Positions 36,019-45,831 of a DNA stretch of 64,000 bases are shown piece after piece. How positions within the stretch are numbered: the stretch's first letter is position 1; each line of letters begins with the position of its first letter. Below the pieces are notes generated by a model. The model was not told where the DNA came from. It searched no databases and saw only the letters and a list, made by a program, of their open reading frames with translations. The position numbers and the translations under genes were made by a program. The stretch covers positions 1-64,000 of the forward strand of contig CAMYMG010000058.1 in assembly GCA_947259295.1 (NCBI GenBank), in the 5' to 3' direction. Origin of the DNA: an uncultured Rhizobiaceae bacterium (GTDB taxonomy: Bacteria > Pseudomonadota > Alphaproteobacteria > Rhizobiales > Rhizobiaceae).

Positions 36019-37188
36019 CTAATCGAAGACGATGCTCGGCGCCGACGCCTCCGAGCCGCCACGTTCTTCGTTGACCCGGTTCCAGACATTTTTGGCAATG
36101 TCGATATAGATCCTGGCTTCCGGTCCGTCGGGCCTGGACACGACGACGGGTTCGCCCGAATCGGACGTCTCGCGGATGCCCATCTGCAAAGGAACTTCGC
36201 CGAGGAAAAAGACACCGAGCCGCTCGGCTTCGCGTCGCGCGCCGCCGTGGCCGAAAATGTCATAGCGTTTGCCGGTGTCGGGAGCGATGAAATAGCTCAT
36301 ATTCTCGACGATGCCGAGTAGCGGCACGTCAACCTTCCTGAACATGTTGAGGCCCTTGCGCGCATCTATGAGCGCCAGATCCTGTGGCGTCGATACGATG
36401 ACGGCGCCGGCCAGCGGCACCTGTTGCGCCATGGTCAGCTGCGCATCGCCGGTGCCGGGCGGCATGTCGACGACGAGTACGTCGAGCTCGCCCCATTCGA
36501 CCTCGCGCAGCATCTGCGCCAGCGCCGACATGACCATCGGACCGCGCCAGATCATCGGCGTCTCCTCGTCGACGAGGAAGCCCATCGACATGACCTTCAG
36601 GCCATAGTTTTCCATCGGCCGCATCACCTTGCCGTCGACGGTTTGGGGTCGGCCATGAATGTTGAGGAGACGCGGCATGGAGGGGCCGTAGATATCGGCA
36701 TCGAGCACGCCGACCTTCAGGCCGATCGCGGCGAGGCCAAGTGCGATGTTGACCGCGGTGGTGGACTTCCCGACGCCACCCTTGCCCGACGCCACGGCGA
36801 TGATCGAGGCAATGCCGGGGACGCCTCGTTTGCCTGAGGTTTGAGAGGCCGGCGCATTTGGCGCGGGACGCGCGGCGGCGGACGGGCGGGCAGCAGGTGA
36901 CGCGGGCCGAGGCGGAACGGGCGCTTCCATCCCGCCGCCCTTCTTTTCCGCAGTCAACGCAACCATGGCGCCGGCGACACCGGGAATGGACTTGACGACG
37001 CGTTCCGCGGCGGCGCGCAGCGGTTCCATTTCCTGGGCGCGCGCGGCCGGCACCGTGATGGAGAAGAATACCTTGGCGTCGGCGATGAATATTTCCGAGA
37101 CCATGCCGAGCGATACGATGTCGCCGGTAGAGTCTGGACCGTTGACGGTCTTGAGGCGCTCGAGGACGGCCTCCTTGGTGATGCTCAT
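36019..37188 (-). CDS. apbC: Mrp/ApbC-type Fe-S cluster carrier ATPase
   Basis: This 389-residue P-loop NTPase has an N-terminal MIP18-like (FeS assembly P) domain (about 1-85), a Pro/Ala-rich linker (88-120) and deviant Walker A GKGGVGKST at 135-143. The NBP35 core follows, including DMPPGTGD. It carries and transfers Fe-S clusters in the cytoplasm. Where many family members have a cluster-binding CxxC after NMS.F, this one reads NMSYFIAPDTG (about residue 300) with no cysteine. An AGGA site supports the ATG at 37188. Confidence 0.93.
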   Translation of the reverse strand: MSITKEAVLERLKTVNGPDSTGDIVSLGMVSEIFIADAKVFFSITVPAARAQEMEPLRAAAERVVKSIPGVAGAMVALTAEKKGGGMEAPVPPRPASPAARPSAAARPAPNAPASQTSGKRGVPGIASIIAVASGKGGVGKSTTAVNIALGLAAIGLKVGVLDADIYGPSMPRLLNIHGRPQTVDGKVMRPMENYGLKVMSMGFLVDEETPMIWRGPMVMSALAQMLREVEWGELDVLVVDMPPGTGDAQLTMAQQVPLAGAVIVSTPQDLALIDARKGLNMFRKVDVPLLGIVENMSYFIAPDTGKRYDIFGHGGARREAERLGVFFLGEVPLQMGIRETSDSGEPVVVSRPDGPEARIYIDIAKNVWNRVNEERGGSEASAPSIVFD

Positions 37189-37308
37189 GATTTTCCTGTC
37201 CACCTGTCTGCGGCCCTCAGATAGTGCATCGCGACCGCCGAACCAAGCCGCCCCGCCGGAACCTCGATGATGTGGAAGGCTCAGGCCGGCCCGGCGATGC
37301 GGATCTTT

Positions 37309-38382
37309 TCAGGCGAACCGGTCAGCTCCGTAGGCGGCCAAAAGCTCGTTGCGGGCGCCTGAGAGGATTTCCTCGGCGGCAAAGAGGCCGACCGCGGGCG
37401 CCAGCGTGACGCCCGAATGCATGACCGTGACATAGAGGCCCTGGATGCCCGCCGGCCGACCGATTATGGGAAAGCCGTCCGCCGGCATCGGCCGGTAGCC
37501 GATGGTGTGGAAATCGAGCGCCAGCTCGTCGGCGCCAGCAAGCATTTTCCTGACCGCATCGAACAGCGACCGAGCCGTGGCGGCAGCGTCGTTGCCGGGT
37601 TCGGTTCCGCCGAAGTCGGAGCCGGCGACAATGCGCCTCTCGGCGGTCTGCCTGACATGCGCGATCTCACCGATGACCAGCCCCTTGAGCAGCGGTGCAT
37701 GCGGTCGCGAATGGACCAGCAGGCCGGCCGGCGTATCGATCTCGAACGCTACTCCGACACCTGCGAGAAGCTCGGCACTTCCGGTGCCGGCAGCAATGAC
37801 GACGTCGTCAGCCTCGATGGTTCCCGCATCGGTCTGGACGCCGCGAACCCGCCCACCCTCGTGCATCAATCCCCGTACTTCGGTGGCAGCATGCACCGCC
37901 GCGCCCCGGCTCTCGGCACCGGCGATCAGGGCCAGGGTCGTGGCAACCGGCTCGGTCGCGCCTTCGCCAGGGACGTGAAGCGCAAACTCCGGAGGTTGGG
38001 CGAGACCTGGCTCAAGCCGCGCCGCTTCAGCCCGACCGACGCGACGGATGCCGTAACCCCATGCGGAATGCTGCCTGGCAAACTCTTCGAGCTCAGCTTC
38101 CGGCAGGTCGAAGCACAACGCGCCTTTCCATTGCAGCGGAATGGCGGGCACCTCAGACGCGAGGCGAGCCCATTCAGCCATCGAGCGGATGCGCAGGTCG
38201 AAATAGGGCTTCGGGTTTCCCCAGCTGGCATTGATCCAGGCGAAAGAATTCGGCGTGGCGAGGCCGCCCGGCGACCCGGAGGCGACCATCGTGACGCGCG
38301 CGCCCGCCTTTGCCAGATGCCATGCAACCGATGCACCGATGATGCCGGCACCGACGACGATGATGTGCTTCTGAACCGCCAA
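37309..38382 (-). CDS. FAD-dependent amino-acid oxidoreductase (DAO family)
   Basis: This 357-residue DAO-family flavoprotein opens with an FAD Rossmann motif VVGAGIIGASVAWHLA (about 8-23) and ends with the family C-terminal GYRPMPADGFPIIGRP and MHSGVTLAPAVG. It likely oxidises a glycine, sarcosine or D-amino-acid-type amine. The start is taken as TTG 38382 because GGGGAGG lies 7 bases upstream; ATG 38406 eight codons earlier is the alternative. It is a single gene, about 120 bp upstream of apbC on the same strand. Confidence 0.85.
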   Translation of the reverse strand: MAVQKHIIVVGAGIIGASVAWHLAKAGARVTMVASGSPGGLATPNSFAWINASWGNPKPYFDLRIRSMAEWARLASEVPAIPLQWKGALCFDLPEAELEEFARQHSAWGYGIRRVGRAEAARLEPGLAQPPEFALHVPGEGATEPVATTLALIAGAESRGAAVHAATEVRGLMHEGGRVRGVQTDAGTIEADDVVIAAGTGSAELLAGVGVAFEIDTPAGLLVHSRPHAPLLKGLVIGEIAHVRQTAERRIVAGSDFGGTEPGNDAAATARSLFDAVRKMLAGADELALDFHTIGYRPMPADGFPIIGRPAGIQGLYVTVMHSGVTLAPAVGLFAAEEILSGARNELLAAYGADRFA

Positions 38383-38596
38383 GAGCGAACCTCCCCTTTG
38401 CGGCATTGCTATTGGCTTGGGAGCGCCGGGGCAATGGCCCAGAGGTTCGGGGTGATGCCGGTCAATCGAGGCTCATCCGCCCAAGGCACGCCGGTGCGTT
38501 TCCCGTTGCTTTTGAAAACCGGCCAAATCCTGTCGCAGTACAGTGTCTTTGCGCCGATCCGGCGCTTGAGCTTGTTACCGGGAAGTTGAGGTCCGC

Positions 38597-39544
38597 TTGG
38601 AAATCCACCCTCACGAAGCCGCAGGCCACGACATCCGGGACGAAGCCGGTGGGCGGCCGATCGCCGCCTGCCTCGAGGGAGTGGAACAAGCCACGCACAT
38701 TCGCCCGCCCGTCAGCGAAGCAATGCGACTGGCCCGGCGTCCGACCGGTACGGTCCGCCGAAACCGCATGGTGCCGGAGGAGACCCCGGTGGCGTTCTCG
38801 TTCGGCGGAACGACACATGCGGTGATGATGGCCTCGCCCGCCGATTTCGAGGATTTCGCGCTCGGCTTCTCGCTGACCGAAGGGATCGTCGGCTCGGCCG
38901 AGGAGATAGAGGCGATCGACGTCGAGGATCAGGGTGCCGGCATCGATATCCAGATCCGGCTGAAAGACACGGCCAACATGCGCTTCGAGGCAAGGCGGCG
39001 GCGGCTGGCCGGACCGGTCGGCTGCGGCCTGTGCGGCATCGAGTCGATCGAGGAGGCCATGCGGGCCGTCGATACCGTCGGCGCATCAACCCTGACGTTG
39101 ACCGCCGGCGACATCGTGCGCTCGGTCAAGCAACTGTCGAAGGTCCAGCCCCTGCACGCCGAGACAGGCGCGGTACATGCCGCCGGATTATACCTTCCCG
39201 AGAAGGGCATCGTGCAGGCGCGCGAGGATGTCGGCCGTCACAATGCCCTCGACAAGCTGGCGGGGGCGCTGGCGAGGAAGGGCATCGACGGATCGGCAGG
39301 TGCGGTGGTGGTCACCTCGCGTGTCTCGGTCGAAATGGTGCAGAAGACGGCCGCCATCGGCGCGCCGTTCATCATCGCGGTCTCTGCCCCGACCGCGCTG
39401 GCCATACGCACCGCCGAGGAAGCCGGCATGACCCTGGTCGCGCTGGTGCGCGGAGAGGATTTCGACGTCTTCAGCCATCCCGAACGCATAACAACCGACG
39501 CAGCTAACCAGGTCAGGATCAGCGCACTCGGCCTGCACGCATGA
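38597..39544 (+). CDS. fdhD: Formate dehydrogenase accessory sulfurtransferase FdhD
   Basis: This 315-residue FdhD inserts sulfur into the molybdenum cofactor of formate dehydrogenase. The catalytic CxxC is seen at Cys143/Cys146 (GCGLCGIES), and the ASPADFEDFALGFSLTEGI and EDVGRHNALDKL motifs are clear. Start: TTG 38597 has GAGG at the right spacing, whereas ATG 38723 would give a more typical 273 residues but has a poor site. No formate dehydrogenase gene lies in the window, so the client is elsewhere. Confidence 0.93.
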   Translation: MEIHPHEAAGHDIRDEAGGRPIAACLEGVEQATHIRPPVSEAMRLARRPTGTVRRNRMVPEETPVAFSFGGTTHAVMMASPADFEDFALGFSLTEGIVGSAEEIEAIDVEDQGAGIDIQIRLKDTANMRFEARRRRLAGPVGCGLCGIESIEEAMRAVDTVGASTLTLTAGDIVRSVKQLSKVQPLHAETGAVHAAGLYLPEKGIVQAREDVGRHNALDKLAGALARKGIDGSAGAVVVTSRVSVEMVQKTAAIGAPFIIAVSAPTALAIRTAEEAGMTLVALVRGEDFDVFSHPERITTDAANQVRISALGLHA

Positions 39545-39624
39545 AGAGCTGACGCGTCGCGCCAGCAGGAGGCGTTTTCAGTCGGATCCGTTTGACCAGC
39601 GCGTATTGGGTGCAGCCTCCGCGC

Positions 39625-40200
39625 TCAGGCGGCCTTGTCGCGCATCGGCTTCAGGGCCTCGGCCCAGCGATGCAGTTCATCGAGCATGACACCGGCGCCG
39701 GTGACAATCGGGTCGTTAGGCACGAAGACGCCGCTGTCACCGATATACTGACTGACCAGAGGAATCGGCACGCCCTCCGGGATCGGCATCATCTTCAGCG
39801 CGGTCAGCAGCGGCCTTTCCGACTGCGCCGCGCGCAATCCGCCGGAGATGCCGCCATAGCTGACCAGGCCTGCGGGCTTGTAGGCCCATTCCTGAAGAAC
39901 ATAGGTCAGCGCATTGACCAGGGAAGCCGGAGCCGTGTGGTTGTACTCCGGCGTGACGAAGACATAGGCATCGGCCGAGTCGACACTTCGGCTCCAGCGC
40001 TTCGTGTGTTCGTGTTCATACTGTTTTAGGCGGGGATGCTTGGGTTCGTCGTAGACCGGCAGGGCGAAATCCGCGAGATCGACGAGCACGGGCTCGAACT
40101 TGCCATGCTCGCTGGCCAGTTCGTGGAACCAGCTGGCTACTTTCGGCCCGACGCGGCCCGGCCGGGTACTGCCGATGATGATATTGAGTTTCAGGGTCAC
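39625..40200 (-). CDS. NADPH-dependent FMN reductase
   Basis: This 191-residue flavodoxin-like reductase starts at GTG 40200 with AAAGGA upstream. The phosphate-binding loop GSTRPGRVG (about 9-17) and the flavin motif PEYNHTAPASLVNAL, plus YGGISGG, define the family. It reduces FMN or quinones or chromate with NADPH in the cytoplasm. It stands as a single gene, and 167 bp separate it from the epimerase-like gene upstream. Confidence 0.9.
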   Translation of the reverse strand: MTLKLNIIIGSTRPGRVGPKVASWFHELASEHGKFEPVLVDLADFALPVYDEPKHPRLKQYEHEHTKRWSRSVDSADAYVFVTPEYNHTAPASLVNALTYVLQEWAYKPAGLVSYGGISGGLRAAQSERPLLTALKMMPIPEGVPIPLVSQYIGDSGVFVPNDPIVTGAGVMLDELHRWAEALKPMRDKAA

Positions 40201-40367
40201 GCCCAATCCTTTTCGCTGAGGACGCCTGGTGCCAATTAGGCGCGCAGGCAATTACCGACAAGAAGGCGTCGGAAGGGCAGTGGGTTCCTTTTTTTGCGAT
40301 CGAACGATCCCTTGCTCAAATCCCATGCCGCAGCCCGCAGACGCTGCCAACTCCGGCGAAGCAGCGT

Positions 40368-41231
40368 TCATTGCGGCTGGCGGGCGGCGTTCTTCCAATG
40401 GTCGCGGATGTGGGTGTAGCCCTCGCGATAGACGGCTTCCGGGCTTTCGGCGAAGTCGCGCCACACCTTGGTCGCGGCAGCGAGGTCCTTGAGCCCGCGG
40501 CCGAAAGCCTCGATGGTCAGCCAGTCGTCATATCCGCTCTGGCGGATGGCGGCGAAGGTTTCTTTCCACGGAATGTTGCCGCGTCCGGGCACGCCACGGT
40601 CATTTTCCGAGATGTGGATATGGGCAAAGTGCCTGACATGCTTCGTGTAGGCCGCGATCGGGTCGGCTTCCTCGATGTTGGCGTGGAAGGTGTCGTACAT
40701 GCCCCTGATGGCGGGATGATCGATCTCGTCGAGATGCTCGGCAAGGTCGGCCATGGTGTTGAGCAGGTAGCACTCGAAGCGGTTCAGCGCTTCGAGCCCA
40801 ATAGTAACACCCCTGTTGCCCGCATGGTCGCCGATCGCGCGCTGCGAGGCCACGGAGCGCTTCTTCTCGGCCCGCGTCGGGCCTTCTCCAGAAAACGCGC
40901 CGAGCGTCGAATGGAGCGGGCCCGACAGGCGGTCGGCACCGAGCGCATTGGCGCAGTCGATGGCCCATTTCATATAGGCGATGCCTTTGCGTCGTGTCGC
41001 GGCATCCGGCGAAATCAGGTTCATCGACGGATCGCCCATGGCGGTCACAGCCGTGCGCTCAAGGCCTATGGCGTCGAGCATCTCGCCGAGGCGCCTGTAG
41101 TCGTCCGGCAGGCCCTCGAAGATCGGGATCTCGACGCCGTCATAGCCGGTCGCCTTGATGTCCTCGAGCAGGTTCCTGTGTTTTGACGTGACGTTCGTCG
41201 TCCACAGGAACATGCAGAAGCCGATTTTCAT
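40368..41231 (-). CDS. Sugar phosphate isomerase/epimerase, ketohexose 3-epimerase-like
   Basis: This 287-residue TIM-barrel protein has metal-binding positions as in D-tagatose/D-psicose 3-epimerases: Glu in GLEALNRFECY (about 149), Asp in YDTFHAN (about 181), His in HIHISENDRG and Glu in TIEAFG. The NRFE..LLNT stretch is typical of that subfamily. It would epimerise a free ketose at C3 using Mn or Mg. The nearest polyamine genes are not obviously related. Confidence 0.85.
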   Translation of the reverse strand: MKIGFCMFLWTTNVTSKHRNLLEDIKATGYDGVEIPIFEGLPDDYRRLGEMLDAIGLERTAVTAMGDPSMNLISPDAATRRKGIAYMKWAIDCANALGADRLSGPLHSTLGAFSGEGPTRAEKKRSVASQRAIGDHAGNRGVTIGLEALNRFECYLLNTMADLAEHLDEIDHPAIRGMYDTFHANIEEADPIAAYTKHVRHFAHIHISENDRGVPGRGNIPWKETFAAIRQSGYDDWLTIEAFGRGLKDLAAATKVWRDFAESPEAVYREGYTHIRDHWKNAARQPQ

Positions 41232-41347
41232 GATGATCCCCTCCCCGAAATCTGGTCCGACCAGATTGCAGGTTTCCGCCCGTCAGGCAAGCTGGTCTGG
41301 CCGCCGCCGAACAACAGGCAGTCGCATGCAATGAGGGGGTGCGCCCG

Positions 41348-42772
41348 TCAGTGTGCGATCATGACATGGCGGACGGCGGTGTAGTCCTCCAGAGCATAGA
41401 CCGACATGTCCTTGCCGTAGCCGGACTGCTTGAGTCCACCATGCGGCATCTCGTTGGTCAGCATGAAATGCGTGTTGATCCAGGTGCAGCCATATTGCAG
41501 GCGGGCAGCCGTCGACATGGCACGCGAAATGTCCTTGGTCCACACGGACGAAGCGAGGCCGTAGTCGCTGTCGTTGGCCCAGCTGACGGCCTCGTCGACC
41601 TCGGAAAAGCGGGTAACCGAGACGACCGGCCCGAACACTTCCCGGCGGACAATCTCGTCGTCCTGCAGCGCACCCGCAACGACTGTCGGCTGGTAATAGA
41701 AGCCGGTGCCGTCGCCCACCTTGCCGCCGGTGGTGATCTCGATGTGCTTGAGCTCGGCGGCGCGCTCGACGAAGGAGGCGACACGGTCACGCTGGCGCCT
41801 GGAAATCAGCGGGCCGATCTCGTTGGCCGTGTCGTCCGGATCGTTGTAGTGGATGGTGGAGACCGCGGACGACAGGTCGGCAACGAGCTTCTCGTAGACC
41901 TTCTTGCCGGCATAGACGCGGCAGGCCGCCGTGCAGTCCTGCCCGGCATTGTAGTAGCCGAAGGCGCGCAGGCCGGCGACGACGGCATCGATGTCGGCGT
42001 CGTCGAAGACGATGACCGGGGCCTTGCCGCCGAGTTCCAGATGCGTGCGCTTGACCGACTTCGCGGCAGCCTCCAGCACCTTCTTGCCGGTGGCGATGTC
42101 GCCGGTGATCGAGATCATGTTGACCTTGGGATGGTTGATCAGCGCATTGCCGACGGTGATGCCGCGGCCGAGCACGACGTTGACGACGCCCTCGGGCAGG
42201 ATCTCGGCCATGATCCTGGCCAGCTTCAGCGCCGTCAGCGGGGTCTGTTCGGAGGGCTTGAAGACGACCGTGTTGCCGCCGCCAAGGGCCGGCGCGAGCT
42301 TCCAGGCCATCATCATCAGCGGATAATTCCATGGCGCAATCGAGGCAACGATGCCTACGGGATCGCGCCTGATCATCGAGGTGTGACCGGAGAGGTATTC
42401 GCCGGCAACGACGCCCGGCATCGAGCGGACGGCGCCGGCGAAGAAGCGGTAGCAGTCGACGATGGCCGGGATCTCGTCGTTCAGTACGGCGTTGACCGGC
42501 TTGCCGCAGTTCAGCGCCTCCAGGGCGGCGAATTCCTTCGCCTCGGTCTCGATGCGCTCAGCGATCTTGAGCAGGTAGACGGAGCGCTGGGCGGGCGTCG
42601 TGCGCGACCAGGTGACGAAGGCTTTTTCGGCGGCCGAGACCGCCGCCTCGATCTGATTATCGGAGGCTTCCGGCAGGTCGAGAATGCTGGCGCCGGTGCG
42701 CGGGTTGAGCACGGCTTCACCAGCTTCGGTTCCGGCTTCGAATTTCGAGCCGATGAGCATTTCGGTCTGCAT
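41348..42772 (-). CDS. patD: Gamma-aminobutyraldehyde dehydrogenase
   Basis: This 474-residue ALDH is the same length as E. coli PatD (YdcW) and, as remembered, shares many blocks with it, such as [44 protein letters not shown] and the C-terminal YTAVRHVM. The nucleophile is Cys in GQDCTAACR, and the general-base Glu lies in LELGGKAP. It oxidises 4-aminobutanal from putrescine to GABA with NAD. The start has AGGAG upstream. It is the last gene after a polyamine-type ABC transporter (42893-46989), the ydcSTUV-patD arrangement. Confidence 0.93.
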   Translation of the reverse strand: MQTEMLIGSKFEAGTEAGEAVLNPRTGASILDLPEASDNQIEAAVSAAEKAFVTWSRTTPAQRSVYLLKIAERIETEAKEFAALEALNCGKPVNAVLNDEIPAIVDCYRFFAGAVRSMPGVVAGEYLSGHTSMIRRDPVGIVASIAPWNYPLMMMAWKLAPALGGGNTVVFKPSEQTPLTALKLARIMAEILPEGVVNVVLGRGITVGNALINHPKVNMISITGDIATGKKVLEAAAKSVKRTHLELGGKAPVIVFDDADIDAVVAGLRAFGYYNAGQDCTAACRVYAGKKVYEKLVADLSSAVSTIHYNDPDDTANEIGPLISRRQRDRVASFVERAAELKHIEITTGGKVGDGTGFYYQPTVVAGALQDDEIVRREVFGPVVSVTRFSEVDEAVSWANDSDYGLASSVWTKDISRAMSTAARLQYGCTWINTHFMLTNEMPHGGLKQSGYGKDMSVYALEDYTAVRHVMIAH

Positions 42773-42796
42773 TGTGGTTCTCCTGAATTTAGTTAT

Positions 42797-42886
42797 CGGC
42801 AATGGGCATTCGGCAATCGGCAGTCGAAGCAGGTCTTGCTCGACCGGAGGCACGGGTTGCCCGCGATTGCCGACTGCCCATTGCCG
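42797..42886. repeat. Imperfect inverted repeat between permease and patD
   Basis: A 24-bp arm (42797-42820, rich in CGGCAAT/GGGCA units) pairs with 42863-42886 with two mismatches over a 42-bp spacer. It looks like one of the intergenic palindromes frequent in rhizobia. It lies wholly within the 120-bp gap and could form a large stem in the operon mRNA. Confidence 0.75.
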
Positions 42887-42892
42887 ACTGCC

Positions 42893-43705
42893 TCATTTTC
42901 CCGAACCTGCGATCTGGTCGCCGTCGCGGGTGAGATAGTAGGCAGCAAGAATGGGCAGCAGCGTCACCAGCACGACGACCATGGCCACGACATTGGTGAC
43001 CGGACGCTGGCGTGGGCGCACCAGTTCCTCGAGCATCCAGATCGGCAGGGTCTGCTGCTGGCCGGCGGTGAAGGTGGTGACGATGACCTCGTCGAAAGAG
43101 AGGGCAAAGGCCAGCATGCCGCCGGCGACCAATGCGGTGCCGATGTTGGGCAGGATGACATGGCGAAAGGTCTGGAAACCGTCGGCACCGAGATCCATCG
43201 AGGCCTCGACCAGCGAGCCGGAGACGCGGCGGAAACGCGCGACTGCGTTGTTGTAGACGACGACCACGCAGAAGGTGGCGTGACCGAGGATGATGGTCCA
43301 AGTCGAGAAGGGAATATCGGCGAGGTTGAAGGCCGAGCGCAGCGCGATGCCGGTGATGATGCCGGGCAGCGCGATCGGCAGGATTACCAGCAGAGAAATC
43401 GTTTCGCGACCGAAGAATTTGGTGCGGCTGACGGCGGCGGCGCAGAGCGTGCCCAGGATCATCGCGATGACCGTCGAGATGGCCGCGACCTTCAGGGACA
43501 GTCCCAGCGCCTGCCAGACGTCCGGCCGGTTCCAGGTGACGGCGAACCATTGCAGGGTCAGGCCGGGCGGCGGCCACTGGTAGCTGCGTTCCTCGGTGGT
43601 GAAGGCATAGACGAAGATCAGGAGCAGCGGCAGGTGCAGGAAGGCGAGGCCCGCGGCGGCGGCGATCTTCAGCCCGAGCGGCGCGGAGGAGCGGTCAGAG
43701 CGCAT
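42893..43705 (-). CDS. Polyamine ABC transporter permease (PotC/YdcV-like)
   Basis: This 270-residue inner-membrane permease has six predicted helices and the ATPase-contact EAA loop ([22 protein letters not shown]). It is the second permease of the operon and overlaps the first by 11 bp. The start is the ATG at 43705; the longer frame upstream overlaps the first permease and is spurious. PotC/YdcV position and the neighbouring patD point to putrescine. Confidence 0.9.
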   Translation of the reverse strand: MRSDRSSAPLGLKIAAAAGLAFLHLPLLLIFVYAFTTEERSYQWPPPGLTLQWFAVTWNRPDVWQALGLSLKVAAISTVIAMILGTLCAAAVSRTKFFGRETISLLVILPIALPGIITGIALRSAFNLADIPFSTWTIILGHATFCVVVVYNNAVARFRRVSGSLVEASMDLGADGFQTFRHVILPNIGTALVAGGMLAFALSFDEVIVTTFTAGQQQTLPIWMLEELVRPRQRPVTNVVAMVVVLVTLLPILAAYYLTRDGDQIAGSGK

Positions 43706-44645
43706 TGAAGGCTCCCATGCGCTTGGCGCCCCAGAGATAGAAGCCCATGACGACGATGGGCACGACGGTGAAGGCGGCGGCGAGCGGAATGTTGCCGGCC
43801 GTGCCCTGGTGCGCATAGACGGCCTGGCCGATGAAGAGGTGCGAGGTGCCGACGATCTGCGGGATGATGTAGTCGCCCAAGGTCAGCGAAAAGGTGAAGA
43901 TCGAGCCGGCGACGATGCCGGGCAGCGCCAGCGGGAACAGCACGTTGCGGAAGGTCTGCGCCGGCGTCGCGCCAAGGTCGGAGGAAGCCTCGACGAGATT
44001 TTGCGGTACACGCTCAAGGGCAGCCTGGACGGGCAGGATCATGAAGGGCAGCCAGACATAGACGAAGACGACGAAGGTGCCGGTGAAGGAGACCGACAGC
44101 GAGTTGCCGCCGACGATGGGCAGCGACAACCAGGCCTCGATCAGCCAGGTCAGATGCAGCTTGGCGAAGAGCCAGGTGAGGATGCCTTCCTTGGCTAGGA
44201 TCAGCTTCCAGGCATAGACCTTGACGAGATAGCTGGACCACAGCGGCAGCATGACGCCGAGATAGAACAGCGCCTTCCACTTGCCGCGCGCGTAGCGGGC
44301 AGCGAAATAGGCGATGGGGAAAGCGACGACGGCGGCGGCGAGCGTAACCATCGCCGCCATCGAGACCGTCCGCACGATGATGTCGATGTTGGAGGGCCGC
44401 AGCAATTCGCCGTAGGTCTTGAAGGTGAACTCGCGATTGATGAGGCCGGAAAACTCGTCGATCGAGAAGAAGCTCTGCAGCAGCAGCGCAAACAGCGAGC
44501 CGAGATAGACGATACCGAGCCACAGCACCGGTGGCGCCAGCATCAGCAGCAGGAGCAGCGTCGGCTTGCGCCACACCGTATCCGACAGGCTGCCGCGAAC
44601 ACCGCCGCGCTCCGGCAGGATGGCCGAGGATTGCGCCAGGCTCAT
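43695..44645 (-). CDS. Polyamine ABC transporter permease (PotB/YdcU-like)
   Basis: This 316-residue inner-membrane permease has an N-terminal cytoplasmic region, a first helix about 29-56, and an EAA loop ([24 protein letters not shown], about 221-244). It forms the translocation pore with the PotC-like partner. The gene overlaps the ATPase stop by 4 nt. Substrate is inferred from operon context. Confidence 0.91.
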   Translation of the reverse strand: MSLAQSSAILPERGGVRGSLSDTVWRKPTLLLLLMLAPPVLWLGIVYLGSLFALLLQSFFSIDEFSGLINREFTFKTYGELLRPSNIDIIVRTVSMAAMVTLAAAVVAFPIAYFAARYARGKWKALFYLGVMLPLWSSYLVKVYAWKLILAKEGILTWLFAKLHLTWLIEAWLSLPIVGGNSLSVSFTGTFVVFVYVWLPFMILPVQAALERVPQNLVEASSDLGATPAQTFRNVLFPLALPGIVAGSIFTFSLTLGDYIIPQIVGTSHLFIGQAVYAHQGTAGNIPLAAAFTVVPIVVMGFYLWGAKRMGAFNAL

Positions 44646-45637
44646 CCTGCTTCGTCCATCAGATGCAGATCGTCGCGGGCAAAGCTGATGTGGACGGGCT
44701 TGCCGTCGGCCGGACAGGGTTCGCCGGCCGGCAGCACGGCATTGATGCGATGGCCCTCGACGTCGAGGCCAAGCCGCGTGGTGCCGCCGAGATAGGCGCT
44801 GGAAATTACGGTGGCGGCAATGGCGCCGGGCCCTTCAGCAACCAGGCGGACCGATTCCGGCCGCAGGCTTGCCCAGCGCTTCTCGCCGACATGGCGCTCG
44901 ACGAAGTCCGGCGGCAGGACGTTGGAGGAGCCGACGAAATCGGCGACGAAGCGCGAGTTGGGCGTCTTGTAGATCTCTTCCGGGGTGCCGACCTGCTTGA
45001 CCTTGCCATGGTCGAAGACGGCGATCCTATCGGCCATAGACAGGGCCTCGCCCTGGTCGTGGGTGACGAAAACGAAGGTGATACCGAGCGACTTCTGCAG
45101 AGCCTTCAGCTCTTCCTGCATGTTCTCGCGCAGCTTGAGGTCGAGCGCGCCAAGCGGCTCGTCGAGCAGCAGCACTTTCGGCCGATTGACCAGGGCGCGG
45201 GCGAGCGCGACGCGCTGGCGCTGCCCGCCGGAAAGCTGGCCGGGGCGGCGCGCGCCGTAGCCGGGAAGTTTTACCAGTTCAAGCGCCGCGTCGGCGGCGC
45301 GCCTGCGTTCCTCCTTCGCAACGCCCTTGACCATCAGCCCGTAAGCGACGTTGTCGGTGACGTTGAGATGCGGGAAGAGCGCGTAGTCCTGGAACACCGT
45401 GTTGACGTTGCGCCGGTAGGGCGGAACGTCCTCAGCGCGTTCGCCGAAGATCGACAGGCGGCCGGCGGTCGGCCGCTCGAAGCCGGCGATCAGACGCAGG
45501 CAGGTCGTCTTGCCCGAACCGGACGGCCCGAGCATGGCGAAGAACTCGCCTTCACGGATGTCGAGATCGACCGCGTCAACGGCCTTTACGGTGCCGAAAT
45601 GACGCGAGATCTTCTCGAAGGCGACAGCTGTGGTCAT
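44642..45637 (-). CDS. Polyamine ABC transporter ATP-binding protein (PotA/YdcT-like)
   Basis: This 331-residue ABC ATPase has Walker A (GPSGSGKTT, about 36-44), signature LSGGQRQRVALARAL, Walker B (VLLLDEP) and a C-terminal TOBE domain (about 265-330) typical of the spermidine/putrescine group. It energises the two permeases downstream. A 194-bp gap with palindromes separates it from the binding-protein gene upstream. Confidence 0.93.
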   Translation of the reverse strand: MTTAVAFEKISRHFGTVKAVDAVDLDIREGEFFAMLGPSGSGKTTCLRLIAGFERPTAGRLSIFGERAEDVPPYRRNVNTVFQDYALFPHLNVTDNVAYGLMVKGVAKEERRRAADAALELVKLPGYGARRPGQLSGGQRQRVALARALVNRPKVLLLDEPLGALDLKLRENMQEELKALQKSLGITFVFVTHDQGEALSMADRIAVFDHGKVKQVGTPEEIYKTPNSRFVADFVGSSNVLPPDFVERHVGEKRWASLRPESVRLVAEGPGAIAATVISSAYLGGTTRLGLDVEGHRINAVLPAGEPCPADGKPVHISFARDDLHLMDEAG

Positions 45638-45670
45638 GTACCGATCACCGGAATCACAGTCTCCCTATCC

Positions 45671-45705
45671 GGCCGCTGCGCGGCCAGCCCCTCCCCGAGG
45701 GGGAG
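45671..45705. repeat. Paired short hairpins after the binding-protein gene
   Basis: GGCCGC-TGC-GCGGCC (45671-45685) and a second CTCCCC-GAG-GGGGAG palindrome (45691-45705) lie in the intercistronic gap. They resemble half of the larger rhizobial palindrome at 60040-60197. They may stabilise the upstream message. Confidence 0.6.
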
Positions 45706-45831
45706 AGGAGGGAGCGATGTTGCAAGGGCAGCCGACCGGTCGTGCCGGATCAGCCCGACGCGGGTCGGAGCACGCAAAAGCGCGTCTCCGGCCCGTCGCC
45801 TGTGACGGCCTCCTGCGCGGAGGCCGGGATG

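Noticed and set aside
41339-43708. About 790-codon open frame opposite patD and a permease
   Set aside because: Covers two real minus-strand genes and an intergenic palindrome. Composition is Gly/Asp/Arg-rich with no domain.
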